Positions 8,567 through 18,257 of a stretch of DNA of 64,000 nucleotides are shown one piece after another. Every line of letters begins with the position of its first letter. Within the stretch, counting starts at the first letter, position 1. The stretch lies in the NCBI GenBank assembly GCA_947631235.1, contig CANRKO010000003.1, positions 69,193 through 133,192 of the forward strand, written 5' to 3'. The notes beneath the pieces are model-generated. The model was not told the DNA's origin and ran no database searches. It was given only the letters and a program-made list of their open reading frames with translations. The DNA is from an uncultured Clostridia bacterium. Lineage in GTDB: Bacteria > Bacillota > Clostridia > UBA1381. The translations under genes were made by a program, and so were the position numbers.

Positions 8567-10506
8567 TGGCTATGGAATTACTCGCGCCGGCGGGAAACGG
8601 GGCGGCTGTACGTGCCGCGGTGCAGTCGGGCGCGGACGCGGTGTATATAGGCGGAAAAAGTTTCGGGGCAAGGCGCGCGGCGCAGAATTTTACCGCCGAC
8701 GAAATAAAAGAACAGACCGATTACTGCCACCTGTACGGCGTGGACGTGCATGTGACGGTCAACACGCTCGTAAAGCAGCGCGAAATCGGAGAACTGCAAA
8801 CGTTCGTGAAGGAACTTAACGACGCGCATGTGGACGCGCTTATCGTGCAGGATTTGGGCGCGGCGGAGATTATAAAAAATACCTGTCCCGACCTCACGCT
8901 CCACGCCAGCACGCAGATGTCCGTGACAACGGCTGACGAGGTAAAGGAGCTTGCGCGTCTCGGATTTTCGCGCGTGGTACTCGCGAGAGAATTAAGCTGC
9001 GATGAGATTGAGAATATATGCCGCATGTCGCCGATTGAGATAGAGGTGTTCGTACACGGCGCGATATGCCAGTGCTACAGCGGCAAGTGTCTTATGTCAA
9101 GCATACTCGGCGGCAGGAGCGGCAACAGAGGCGCGTGCGCACAGCCGTGCCGCCTTCCGTACGAACTTTGCGAGGGACACAAAAGTTTAAAAAACGGTTA
9201 TTTGCTCTCGCCGAAGGATATGGCTCTCATAGACGAATTGGGGACACTAAAACGTATGGGTGTTGCGTCGCTAAAAATCGAGGGGCGGTTAAAACGCGCC
9301 GAGTACGTGTCGGCTGTTGTGGGTGTGTACAGGAAGTATCTTGATTTACTTGAAGAGCATGGGGACACTAAAGTTACGAAAGAGGATATGCAAATTCTCA
9401 CAGACGCGTTTTCAAGGTCGGGCTTTACGGACGGTTACTTCAAAAATAAGCTTGGCGCGGATATGATGAGTTACGCGTCGCCGTCGGGCACGGGGGACAC
9501 TAAATATACGCGTGACGTTGAGGAACAGTGCGCCGAAAACGCGAATGTAAGGAAGATAGACGTTGACATAACGGGGACACTAAAACTCGGCTCGCCGCTT
9601 GAAGTGAATTTTTCCGACGGCGAGGGCAGGAGTGTACGCGCAGTGGGGACACTAAAATCCGAAAAAGCAGTAACCGCGCCGCTTGGTGCGGATAGGCTGA
9701 AAGCGCAGCTTTTAAAACTCGGTTCGACGCCGTTTGTATGCCGCAATATATCCGTAACCGCGGACGAGGGCGTTACGCTGCCGATTAAGGAGATAAACGC
9801 AGTTAGGCGCAAAGCGGCGGAAATGCTCGCGGATGCGAGGGTAAAGCGTGAAAAGGGGCGCGTGAACGATTGCGTCGTGCCGTTGAGCGAGCGCGAAACG
9901 CCCGATAAGATAGAGATTGCCGCGTATGTTACAACAGACGAGCAGCGGCGGGCGGCGGCGGAGGCGGGCATAAAGGTTGAGAGGTTCAGACCGTTTTCGG
10001 GGACACTAAACGCGTACAACTCGCTCACGGTCGATTACCTTTCGAAAGACGGCGTTGTCACGCTGTCGCCGGAACTTAATCTGCGTGAAATTGAGGAACT
10101 TTTACTTCACACAAACGCGGAGACGGAGATAATTGCTTACGGCTCTCTGCCGCTTATGGTGATGAAAAACTGCCCCGTAAACGCGCAGGGAAAATGTCAG
10201 AACGGGAAACAGGTATACAGTCTGCGCGACAGAAAAAGGCGCGTCATGCCGATTATTTGCGACGGCGAGAGGGGAAAGTGCAAAGCGGTTCTGTTAAATT
10301 CCGTGCCGATTTACATGGCTGATAAAGCCGAGGATATAAAAAGATTGAAAATAAATTGTGTGAGATTGTTATTTACTGTTGAAAATTTCTCACAATGTGT
10401 TAAAATAATAGATGAGTACAAACGCGCGTTCGCGGACGGGGAAAAGATCGACGCTCCGCCGGAAAACACCTTCACGAGAGGTCACTTCTACCGCGGCGTT
10501 ACGTGA
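8566..10506 (+). CDS. U32 family peptidase (with DUF3656-like C-terminal region)
   Basis: MELLAPAGNGAAVRAAVQSGADAVYIGGKSFGARRAAQNF; EVFVHGAICQCYSGKCLMSSILGGRSGNRGACAQPCRLPYEL; SLKIEGRLKRAEYV. Confidence 0.93.
   Translation: MAMELLAPAGNGAAVRAAVQSGADAVYIGGKSFGARRAAQNFTADEIKEQTDYCHLYGVDVHVTVNTLVKQREIGELQTFVKELNDAHVDALIVQDLGAAEIIKNTCPDLTLHASTQMSVTTADEVKELARLGFSRVVLARELSCDEIENICRMSPIEIEVFVHGAICQCYSGKCLMSSILGGRSGNRGACAQPCRLPYELCEGHKSLKNGYLLSPKDMALIDELGTLKRMGVASLKIEGRLKRAEYVSAVVGVYRKYLDLLEEHGDTKVTKEDMQILTDAFSRSGFTDGYFKNKLGADMMSYASPSGTGDTKYTRDVEEQCAENANVRKIDVDITGTLKLGSPLEVNFSDGEGRSVRAVGTLKSEKAVTAPLGADRLKAQLLKLGSTPFVCRNISVTADEGVTLPIKEINAVRRKAAEMLADARVKREKGRVNDCVVPLSERETPDKIEIAAYVTTDEQRRAAAEAGIKVERFRPFSGTLNAYNSLTVDYLSKDGVVTLSPELNLREIEELLLHTNAETEIIAYGSLPLMVMKNCPVNAQGKCQNGKQVYSLRDRKRRVMPIICDGERGKCKAVLLNSVPIYMADKAEDIKRLKINCVRLLFTVENFSQCVKIIDEYKRAFADGEKIDAPPENTFTRGHFYRGVT
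9240..10010 (+). repeat. Six exact copies of GGGGACACTAAA inside the U32 peptidase gene
   Basis: Copies at 9240-9251, 9361-9372, 9493-9504, 9573-9584, 9645-9656, 9999-10010. Confidence 0.95.
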
Positions 10507-10520
10507 CGAAAGGAAAAAGA

Positions 10521-11111
10521 ATGGCTGATTTTATACTGGCGTCCGCGTCGCCGAGACGCAGGGAACTTATGAATATTACGGGACTCGATTTCGAGGTGGT
10601 CGTGTCGGACGCGGACGAAAGCGTCGTGCCGAAGGATTTGCCGATAAAGCTGTACGTCCAGGAACTTGCGCTTTTGAAGGCGAGCGCGACGGCGAAACAG
10701 GTCTTAAAAAACAAAAAAGCGCACGTCATAGCCGCCGACACGGTGGTGACGCTTGACGGCAAGATACTCGGCAAGCCGAAGGACAAGGCGGACGCGGAGG
10801 CTATGCTCGCCGCGCTGTCGGGAAGGACGCACGAGGTGTACACGGGTATCTGCGTCATGCGCATGAGCGACGCGAAGTCGGTATGCAGGGCGGTATGCAC
10901 GTCCGTCACCTTCAAGGAACTGACGGACGACAAGATAAAAAAGTACGTCAAGACCAAAGAGCCGATGGACAAGGCGGGCGCGTACGGCATACAGGGGAAG
11001 GGGTCGCTGCTCATAGACAAAATAGAGGGCGATTACTTCAACGTCGTCGGTCTGCCGGTCGCGGCGCTGGCTGAACTTTTGGAAAACGAATTTAATATAA
11101 CTGTTTTATAA
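10521..11111 (+). CDS. maf: Maf family nucleotide pyrophosphatase
   Basis: MADFILASASPRRRELMNITGLDFEVVVSDADES; HVIAADTVVTLDGKILGKPKD; GRTHEVYTGICV. Confidence 0.93.
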   Translation: MADFILASASPRRRELMNITGLDFEVVVSDADESVVPKDLPIKLYVQELALLKASATAKQVLKNKKAHVIAADTVVTLDGKILGKPKDKADAEAMLAALSGRTHEVYTGICVMRMSDAKSVCRAVCTSVTFKELTDDKIKKYVKTKEPMDKAGAYGIQGKGSLLIDKIEGDYFNVVGLPVAALAELLENEFNITVL

Positions 11112-11124
11112 AGGAGAAAATAAA

Positions 11125-12126
11125 ATGGGATTTTTAACCAAAGATATAGGAATTGATCTCGGAACGGCAAACACGCTCGTATACGTGCAGGGAAAGGGCA
11201 TCGTCGTGCGCGAACCGTCGGTTGTCGCGATAGACAAGTACGAGGGCAAGGTGCTTGCCGTCGGAAACGCGGCTAACGAAATGATAGGCAGAACGCCGGA
11301 GAATATCGTTGCGGTGCGTCCGATAAAGGACGGCGTAATCGCCGACTTCGACATCACGCAGGCTATGATAAGAGCGTTTATAAAAGAGGCGAATGTCAGC
11401 AACGTATTTAAGCCCAGAGTAATCGTTTGTATTCCGTCGGGCATAACGGAGGTCGAGCGCCGCGCGGTCGAGGAAGCCGTTATACAGGCGGGCGCGAAGT
11501 CGGTGGCTCTCATAGACGAGCCGATGGCTGCCGCGATAGGCGCGTCGCTGCCGGTAAATGACGCGACAGGCTCGATGGTTGTCGACATCGGCGGCGGAAC
11601 GACGGAGGTAGCCGTTATTTCGCTTGGCGGAACGGTGTCGTCGCGCTCGATAAGAATAGCGGGTAACGCGCTCGACAGCGCGATAGTAAACTATCTCAAA
11701 AAAGAACATCAGATAAACATAGGCGACAAAATGGCAGAGGACATAAAGCTTACGATAGGGTCGGCTTACGAGGACGACGAGGAGGCTACGTGCGAGGTGC
11801 GCGGACGCGACGTGTCCACGGGACTGCCGAAAACGGTGCAGATAAAGGAAAGCGAGATAAGAGAGGCAATAAGCGAGAACATAAACGAGATGATCGAGGC
11901 TATAAAGCTGACGCTCGAAAACACACCGCCTGAACTTGCGGCGGACGTTATGGAGCGCGGCATAACGCTCACGGGCGGCGGCGCGCTGATAAAGGGATTG
12001 GACAAGCTTATAACGGAGGTCACGAAAATCCCGACGCACGTCGCGGAATACCCGCTTGACTGTGTTGTGATAGGAACGGGCAGGTCGCTCGAAAACATCA
12101 AGGAGCTTACGGACAAAGCGAAGTAA
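11125..12126 (+). CDS. mreB: Rod shape-determining protein MreB
   Basis: DIGIDLGTANTLVYVQGKGIVVREPSVVA; VDIGGGTTEVAVISLGG. Confidence 0.97.
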   Translation: MGFLTKDIGIDLGTANTLVYVQGKGIVVREPSVVAIDKYEGKVLAVGNAANEMIGRTPENIVAVRPIKDGVIADFDITQAMIRAFIKEANVSNVFKPRVIVCIPSGITEVERRAVEEAVIQAGAKSVALIDEPMAAAIGASLPVNDATGSMVVDIGGGTTEVAVISLGGTVSSRSIRIAGNALDSAIVNYLKKEHQINIGDKMAEDIKLTIGSAYEDDEEATCEVRGRDVSTGLPKTVQIKESEIREAISENINEMIEAIKLTLENTPPELAADVMERGITLTGGGALIKGLDKLITEVTKIPTHVAEYPLDCVVIGTGRSLENIKELTDKAK

Positions 12127-12144
12127 TACACACAAGTCTTATTT

Positions 12145-12987
12145 ATGGGGGCTTTAATAATGTTATCATCACTATTAAAGAAAAAAAGCGTAAGGATCGC
12201 GGCGATAGTCACGGCAATCGTGCTTTTGTGCGTCGCGATAGCGCATTTCGGCGGTTCAAATCCCGTTTCAAACGCGATAAGAAGTGTTTTCGCTCCGTTT
12301 CAGAGTGGGTTTGCGTATATAGCGAACAGCGTAAAAAGCACAGGCGATTTTTTGGCTGAGTCGGGAGCGTATAAGGAAGAGAACGAGCGTCTTGTCGCGG
12401 AGATTAACGAACTTAAAAAACAGAACCGCGACATTACGAATTACAGAGAAGAAAACGAAACTCTGAAGGAGCTTTTGGAGCTTAAGCAAAATATAAGCGA
12501 GTACACGACCGTCGCGGCGACCGTTATAGCGTATTCGCCCAACAACTGGTACGACATGATAGAAATAAGCAAAGGCTCGCTCTCGGGCATAAACGTCGGC
12601 AACGCGGTCATAACGCCGGACGGCGTGGTGGGCAAGGTCGTTGAAACGGGTCCGAACTGGTCGCTCGTATCGACGATTATAGGTCCCGATAATGCGCTCG
12701 GCGTTAAAATATCGAGAACGGGCGATGTCGCCGTCGTTGAGGGCGACAGGGAGATGTACCGCAGCAGCGTGTGCAGGATGACGTTTATAGATAAGGATTC
12801 AAACCTTATCGTGGGCGACATTCTCGAAACGACGGCAGCCGGCGGAGTGTACCCCGACGGTCTTACGGTGGGTTCGGTGAGAGAGGTAAACGCGGACGCG
12901 ATGGGTAATCTCAATTACGCGGTTGTGGAGCCGTCGGTTGATTTTTCGCGGCTGTACGGCGTGCTTGTGATAAACGGAATGAATTGA
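12145..12987 (+). CDS. mreC: Rod shape-determining protein MreC (start may be 12160)
   Basis: Follows mreB; signal anchor, coiled coil, then VIAYSPNNWYDMIEISKGSLSGINVGNAVITPDGVVGKV typical of MreC. Confidence 0.92.
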   Translation: MGALIMLSSLLKKKSVRIAAIVTAIVLLCVAIAHFGGSNPVSNAIRSVFAPFQSGFAYIANSVKSTGDFLAESGAYKEENERLVAEINELKKQNRDITNYREENETLKELLELKQNISEYTTVAATVIAYSPNNWYDMIEISKGSLSGINVGNAVITPDGVVGKVVETGPNWSLVSTIIGPDNALGVKISRTGDVAVVEGDREMYRSSVCRMTFIDKDSNLIVGDILETTAAGGVYPDGLTVGSVREVNADAMGNLNYAVVEPSVDFSRLYGVLVINGMN

Positions 12988-12991
12988 TTGG

Positions 12992-13507
12992 GTGACGGAT
13001 ATGCGAAACTTTAAATTCGGCGTGTGGATATTCTGTATATTTCTTGTGCAGACGGTGGTTCTTTCGGGAATACACGTTTTTAACGCCGTGCCGTTCATTG
13101 TGTTGCCGTTTGTCGTATGCGCCGCGCTGATGGAGGAGGACGGTGTTACCGCTGCCGCGGTAAGCGGAATATGCGCGTTTATCGCAGGAGCGTTTACCGG
13201 ACGCAGCTATATAGTGACGGCGCTTTATATTTTCTACGCGGGTATGGTCGTTTTCGCGGTTAAGGCAAAGCCGCTTTATATAAGCAAGGCGGTAAAGGCT
13301 TTCGCGCTGACGTTTATCATATCGGGAGTTATGGAAACCGTATTCCGATTTATCGACGCGGGAAGTATTACGGTAGATACGCTGATTTATTCCGTGCTGC
13401 CGTTTGCGGCGGTGAACACGGCGTTCGTAATACTCATTTATCCGCTTTTGAAACGCACAATGTATAAAGAAGATAAGAAAAAGCTGTTAATAGGAGATTT
13501 GGTGTAA
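12992..13507 (+). CDS. mreD: Rod shape-determining protein MreD
   Basis: Small multi-TM protein between mreC and PBP2. Confidence 0.85.
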   Translation: MTDMRNFKFGVWIFCIFLVQTVVLSGIHVFNAVPFIVLPFVVCAALMEEDGVTAAAVSGICAFIAGAFTGRSYIVTALYIFYAGMVVFAVKAKPLYISKAVKAFALTFIISGVMETVFRFIDAGSITVDTLIYSVLPFAAVNTAFVILIYPLLKRTMYKEDKKKLLIGDLV

Positions 13508-13508
13508 G

Positions 13509-15596
13509 ATGCCTAACAGTAAAGCGAGATTTTACGTTATAAGTACGATAATGGTTCTCATGTTCTGCGCGGTGATGTGGAAGTTGTTTGACTTGCAGCT
13601 TGTGAAGGGCGACCAGTACGTTACGGTCGCGAACGAGCGTCTTACGACTAACATAATCGCGAAAGCTCCGCGCGGGGAGATTTTGGACAGATACGGTACG
13701 CGCCTTGTTTCAAACAAGGTCGGGTACTCCGTTGTGATGCAGAAAACGGATTTGAAGGACGATGAGCTTAACGGTATAATAAAAGAACTTATCGACGTTC
13801 TTTACGCGAACAACTGCGAGTACTTCGACAATCTGCCGATAAGTTTCGCGCCGTATAGGTTTGAGTTTGAGGACGAGAACGAGGACGGCTCGGCAGACGA
13901 CGAGCGCACTGCGTGGTTTTCGTCAAACGCGTCGATGGGCATTAACGAGACAATGAGCGCGAGCGACGTCGTGCAGCTTTTAAAACGCCGCTACAACATA
14001 GGCGCTGAATTCAGCGAGGACGAGCAGCGCAGAATTGCGGGTATACGTTACTGCGCCGAGGTGAGCGGTCTGTCGCAGACGGTGCTTTTCACGATAGCCG
14101 AGGATATACCCGTCGAGGCGGTAATGCAGATAAAGGAGAGGCAGGACGAATTTAAGGGTATATCGGTTATAAACGACTATATACGAAATTACGATATGCC
14201 GGGGCTTGCGACGCACATACTCGGCAGGACGGGTAAGATAAGCGCGAAGGAGTACGAGGAAAACAAGGATCTCGGCTACGGCTACAACGATATAATAGGC
14301 AAGCAGGGCATAGAACTTTGGGGCGAAAAGTACCTGCGCGGCACTGACGGTACGAAGGGTACGACAAAAGAGGTCAACGGCAAGGATATAACGATTTTGA
14401 ACGACACCGAGCCTGTGCCGGGTGATTACATTGTTCTTACCATAGACTCCGATTTGCAGAAGGTTGCGGAGGAGTCGCTTGCAAACAATATACAGGCGAT
14501 ACGCGCCGCGAGTGGAGTAAAGCCTAAGGACGGCGCGGACTGCGACGCGGGCGCGGCGGTGGTGCTCGATATTAAAACGGGCGACACGCTCGCGATAGCG
14601 TCGTATCCGACGTATGATATGTCGCGGTTCGACGAGGATTACGGCTCGCTCGTGGAAAACGAGGCGCGTCCGATGTTTAACAGAGCCGTGTGCGGCACGT
14701 ACAGCCCGGGTTCGACGTTTAAGCCGCTTACGGCGATAGCGGGACTTGAAACGGGCAATATTACCACGAACGAGATAATTGTTGACGAAGGTGTTTACAG
14801 AGTTTACAACGACTACCAGCCCGCCTGCTGGATATGGAACGAGTACAGGCTGACGCACGGCAGACAGAATGTCACGGCAGCGCTTGAAAATTCCTGCAAC
14901 TACTTCTTCTACGAGGTGGGAAGGCGGTTGAATATAACGGTGCTGGGTGAGTACGCGAAGAAATTCGGTCTCGGCGAGCATACGGGTATAGAACTGCCGG
15001 AGGAAACGTCGGGTCACATGGCAAGCCCCGAATACAAGAAACAGGTCGTTACGAACGTCACAAGTCAGGACTGGTACGACGGCGACACGCTGCAGGCGGC
15101 TATCGGTCAGTCGTACAGTCTGTTTACGCCGGTGCAGCTTGCGAATTACGCGGCGACGATCGCGTCGGGCGGCACGAGGCTTAAAGTAAATCTTGTAAAG
15201 AGTATACGCTCGTCGGTGGACGGTTCGATCGTGAAGGAGTTTAATCCCGAAATCGTGGATCAAATCGACATGAAACCGGAGGATATAAACGCCGTAAAGC
15301 AGGGTATGAAGAAGGTTGCCGACGAGGGCAGTGCGGCGGAGGTGTTCGCGAATTACGGCATACAGGTCGGCGGCAAAACGGGTACGGCGCAGGTCGGCGA
15401 CGGCTCGAATAACGCGGTGTTTATCGCGTACGCGCCGTTTGACAATCCCGAAATAGCCGTTGCGGTCGTGCTTGAACACGGCGTCAGAGGCACGAACGCC
15501 GCGCTTGTCGCGAAGGATATTTTCGACGCGTATTTTAAGCTGCAGCCGACGAGTGCGCCGACACAGACGCCGCGGACAACAGATTATGAAGAATAA
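13509..15596 (+). CDS. mrdA: Penicillin-binding protein 2 (elongasome transpeptidase)
   Basis: APRGEILDRYGTRLVSNKVGYSV; SPGSTFKPLTA (SxxK), ENSCNYFFYEVG (SxN), VGGKTGTAQ (KTG). Confidence 0.95.
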   Translation: MPNSKARFYVISTIMVLMFCAVMWKLFDLQLVKGDQYVTVANERLTTNIIAKAPRGEILDRYGTRLVSNKVGYSVVMQKTDLKDDELNGIIKELIDVLYANNCEYFDNLPISFAPYRFEFEDENEDGSADDERTAWFSSNASMGINETMSASDVVQLLKRRYNIGAEFSEDEQRRIAGIRYCAEVSGLSQTVLFTIAEDIPVEAVMQIKERQDEFKGISVINDYIRNYDMPGLATHILGRTGKISAKEYEENKDLGYGYNDIIGKQGIELWGEKYLRGTDGTKGTTKEVNGKDITILNDTEPVPGDYIVLTIDSDLQKVAEESLANNIQAIRAASGVKPKDGADCDAGAAVVLDIKTGDTLAIASYPTYDMSRFDEDYGSLVENEARPMFNRAVCGTYSPGSTFKPLTAIAGLETGNITTNEIIVDEGVYRVYNDYQPACWIWNEYRLTHGRQNVTAALENSCNYFFYEVGRRLNITVLGEYAKKFGLGEHTGIELPEETSGHMASPEYKKQVVTNVTSQDWYDGDTLQAAIGQSYSLFTPVQLANYAATIASGGTRLKVNLVKSIRSSVDGSIVKEFNPEIVDQIDMKPEDINAVKQGMKKVADEGSAAEVFANYGIQVGGKTGTAQVGDGSNNAVFIAYAPFDNPEIAVAVVLEHGVRGTNAALVAKDIFDAYFKLQPTSAPTQTPRTTDYEE

Positions 15597-15616
15597 TAAA
15601 CAAAGGGGGCATTGTC

Positions 15617-16330
15617 ATGGAAAAGGAAATTATAAAGCTGAAGGGAACGGGTGACGGCGTTAAGATTTATCTCGACGAGAACAGTTCCGTTTCGGATATA
15701 ACAAATTCTCTCTATGACAAACTGCGCCAATTCCGCAGATTTTTCGGCGACGGTCACTGCAACATATATTTTGCCGGACGGCAGCTTACCGAAAGCGACA
15801 AGATGCGTCTTGAGGCGATAGTTAAGGCTATGCTGCCGGAAAGCACGGTAAATTACGGTGAACGCCGCAGAACGGAGGAGGACTTCGCGGAAAAGACGCT
15901 CGAACTGCCGGAGAATTTAAAAGAGGAAACAGCGTCCGACGACGACGCGCAGTTCCGCGAGATACGCGAGGTCGTTACGACGAATTTCAAGTCGAGCCGC
16001 GCCAGATTTTACGAGGGCGTGGTGCGCGGCGGCAGGAAGGTAGAGTCCGACGGGCATCTCGTGCTTGTCGGCGACGTTGAGGAGGACGGTAAGGTAGCGG
16101 CGGTCGGTAACGTGATCGTGCTGGGCAGGCTGCTCGGACAGGTCGAGGCGGGCTGCATGGGCAATAAAGCCGCATACGTTATCGCGCTCGACATGGCTCC
16201 GTCGGATATACGTGTATCGGGTACTCACAGCTATTACGACAAAAACGATTTTCGCGGCGGTATGAAAAAAGCGTATCTCCGTGACGACAGAATAGTGACC
16301 GAGGATTTTGATATACGCAAGACGGAATAG
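15617..16330 (+). CDS. minC: Septum site-determining protein MinC
   Basis: C-terminal beta-helix RGGRKVESDGHLVLVGDVEEDGKVAAVGNVIVLGRLLGQVEAGCMGNKAAYVIALDM; precedes minD. Confidence 0.92.
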   Translation: MEKEIIKLKGTGDGVKIYLDENSSVSDITNSLYDKLRQFRRFFGDGHCNIYFAGRQLTESDKMRLEAIVKAMLPESTVNYGERRRTEEDFAEKTLELPENLKEETASDDDAQFREIREVVTTNFKSSRARFYEGVVRGGRKVESDGHLVLVGDVEEDGKVAAVGNVIVLGRLLGQVEAGCMGNKAAYVIALDMAPSDIRVSGTHSYYDKNDFRGGMKKAYLRDDRIVTEDFDIRKTE

Positions 16331-16397
16331 CATACTCAACATATACAATTTTTGTATAGATATATTAAAAATATTTGTATAATTTTTCGTAAAAATA

Positions 16398-16426
16398 TGG
16401 ACAAACACAGGAAACCGTGGTATAAT
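16398..16426 (+). promoter_or_regulatory. Promoter for minD
   Basis: TGGACA, 17 nt, TATAAT. Confidence 0.55.
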
Positions 16427-16464
16427 TTGTATATATGCCGCAGTTGAAAGGAATAAGACAGGCT

Positions 16465-17256
16465 ATGGGAAAAATCATCATAACGGCGTCCGGCAAGGGC
16501 GGCACGGGTAAAACAACCACGACCGCGAACCTCGGCGCGGCGCTCGCTTTAAGAGGACATCTTACTGCGGTGGTGGATATGGATATGGGACTTCGCAATC
16601 TGGACATTGTTCTCGGTCTGGAGAGCGATATTGTATACGACATTTCGGACGTTATCGACGGCGGCTGCAGTCTTGACGACGCGGTTATAAAGGACAGGAA
16701 ATTTGAAAATCTCTATTTTATTCCCGCGCCGCAGACACGCGGCATATCGTTTTTGAGCGATGAGGCGGTAAAGAATGTGTGGGAACAGATAAGAGCGCGG
16801 TTTGAATACTGTATAGTTGACGTTCCCGCCGGGATAGAGGGCGGGTTTCTGTACGCCGCACCGGCGGCAGACGCCGCGCTTATCGTCACGATGCCCGAAC
16901 TTACCGCTTTGCGCGACGCGGACAGAACCGTGTCCGTGCTTGAAGATATGGGCGTTACGGATATAAAGGTCATAATAAACCGCATACGTCCCGATATGAT
17001 CGAGCGCGGAATTATGATAAATGTGGACGAGTGCGTGGACAGGCTGCAGGTGCCGGTGGCAGGGCTTATACCCGACGACGAGGAACTTGCAATATCCGCG
17101 CTGAAGGGTGAGATAGCGGTTACGAATACATATTCCCGCGCAGGTACGGCGTTTAAGAATATTGCCGCGCGTATAGACGGCGAGGAAGTACCCGTTATGG
17201 ATTTTGACGAGAAAAAGGGATTTTTAAGACGGTTATTTCAAAGGAGAAGGCAGTAA
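16465..17256 (+). CDS. minD: Septum site-determining protein MinD
   Basis: [32 protein letters not shown] (deviant Walker A), C-terminal amphipathic [14 protein letters not shown]. Confidence 0.95.
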   Translation: MGKIIITASGKGGTGKTTTTANLGAALALRGHLTAVVDMDMGLRNLDIVLGLESDIVYDISDVIDGGCSLDDAVIKDRKFENLYFIPAPQTRGISFLSDEAVKNVWEQIRARFEYCIVDVPAGIEGGFLYAAPAADAALIVTMPELTALRDADRTVSVLEDMGVTDIKVIINRIRPDMIERGIMINVDECVDRLQVPVAGLIPDDEELAISALKGEIAVTNTYSRAGTAFKNIAARIDGEEVPVMDFDEKKGFLRRLFQRRRQ

Positions 17257-17285
17257 GACACAGACGTGAAAGGACGGTAAATCTC

Positions 17286-17690
17286 ATGAACATTGCACTC
17301 ATTGCACACGACAAGAAGAAGGAGCTTATGATACAGTTCTGTATAGCATATTCGGGTATATTATCGCGCCACTCGCTCTTTGCGACGGGTACGACGGGTA
17401 AACTCGTAAGCGAGAGTACCGGGCTGAACATCTACCGCTTTCTTCCCGGACCGCAGGGCGGCGACCAGCAGATTGGCGCGAGAGTGGCGTACAACGAAAT
17501 AGACCTTGTGCTGTTTTTCCGCGACCCGCTGAACGCGGAGGGCTACGAGCCCGACGTGTTCTCGCTTTTGAGGCTGTGCGATATGCACAACATACCGATA
17601 GCGACAAACAGCGCGACCGCCGAGGTTCTTATACACGGACTTGAACGCGGAGACCTCGATTGGCGCGATATAGTCAATCCGAAAAATTAA
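17286..17690 (+). CDS. mgsA: Methylglyoxal synthase
   Basis: [77 protein letters not shown]. Confidence 0.96.
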   Translation: MNIALIAHDKKKELMIQFCIAYSGILSRHSLFATGTTGKLVSESTGLNIYRFLPGPQGGDQQIGARVAYNEIDLVLFFRDPLNAEGYEPDVFSLLRLCDMHNIPIATNSATAEVLIHGLERGDLDWRDIVNPKN

Positions 17691-17696
17691 AAAGAA

Positions 17697-17722
17697 AAGA
17701 CGCCCGAAGGCGTCTTTTTTTA
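17697..17722 (+). terminator. Rho-independent terminator
   Basis: AAGACGCCCGAAGGCGTCTTTTTTT. Confidence 0.8.
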
Positions 17723-17767
17723 TGCGGCAAAGTGCGGCATAAAAATTATCTTCTTATATAAATATGT

Positions 17768-18112
17768 TTATTCTTCAACGTGTATTACCATTTGCTCGAT
17801 GATTTTTTTCACGTGGTCGTCGTCAATGGAATAGAACGCGTTTTTGCCGTCGCGGCGGGATTTTATAAGGCGCGCCTGGCGGAGCGTTTTAAGCTGGTGG
17901 CTGATTGCCGACTGGCTCATGCTGAGTTTTTCGGCAATATCGTACACGCACATCTCTTTATCGAAAAGCGTCCACAAAATGCGTATTCTCGTATTGTCGC
18001 CGAATATCTTGAACATATCGGCAAGCTTTGTCGTAAGCTCGTTGTCCGGCACTTGATTTTTTATCTTCTCTATGACCTGCATGTTATATTGGCAGGACTC
18101 ACACATATCCAT
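17768..18112 (-). CDS. ArsR/SmtB family metal-sensing repressor (ORF extends to 18130; start at 18112 fits the RBS better)
   Basis: KLADMFKIFGDNTRIRILWTLFDKEMCVYDIAEKLSMSQSAISHQLKTLRQARLIKSRRDGKNAFYSIDDDHV; GGAG just upstream of the MDMCESC start. Confidence 0.92.
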   Translation of the reverse strand: MDMCESCQYNMQVIEKIKNQVPDNELTTKLADMFKIFGDNTRIRILWTLFDKEMCVYDIAEKLSMSQSAISHQLKTLRQARLIKSRRDGKNAFYSIDDDHVKKIIEQMVIHVEE

Positions 18113-18124
18113 TGTTACCACTCC

Positions 18125-18179
18125 ATTCATATGTTCATGTGTTCATATATATTATATACAATTTTGCCCGTTTTGTCAA
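18125..18179 (-). promoter_or_regulatory. Promoter and tandem 8-bp operator-like repeats of the ArsR gene
   Basis: Minus-strand TTGACA-17-TATAAT (18151-18179) followed directly by three tandem octamers, plus strand ATTCATAT GTTCATGT GTTCATAT (18125-18148). Confidence 0.65.
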
Positions 18180-18257
18180 ATTTGCTGTAATAATTTGTAA
18201 TTTTCGGCATATAAATATAACATACAGAAACAATACTTATCATAAAAATGTAATATT

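Noticed and set aside
11134-15479. Long antisense ORFs (333 aa opposite mreB, 499 aa opposite PBP2, 444 aa opposite the acetylesterase)
   Set aside because: They mirror well-supported genes, are Arg/His/Val-rich as expected from reading the complement of biased codons, and lack RBS or family motifs.
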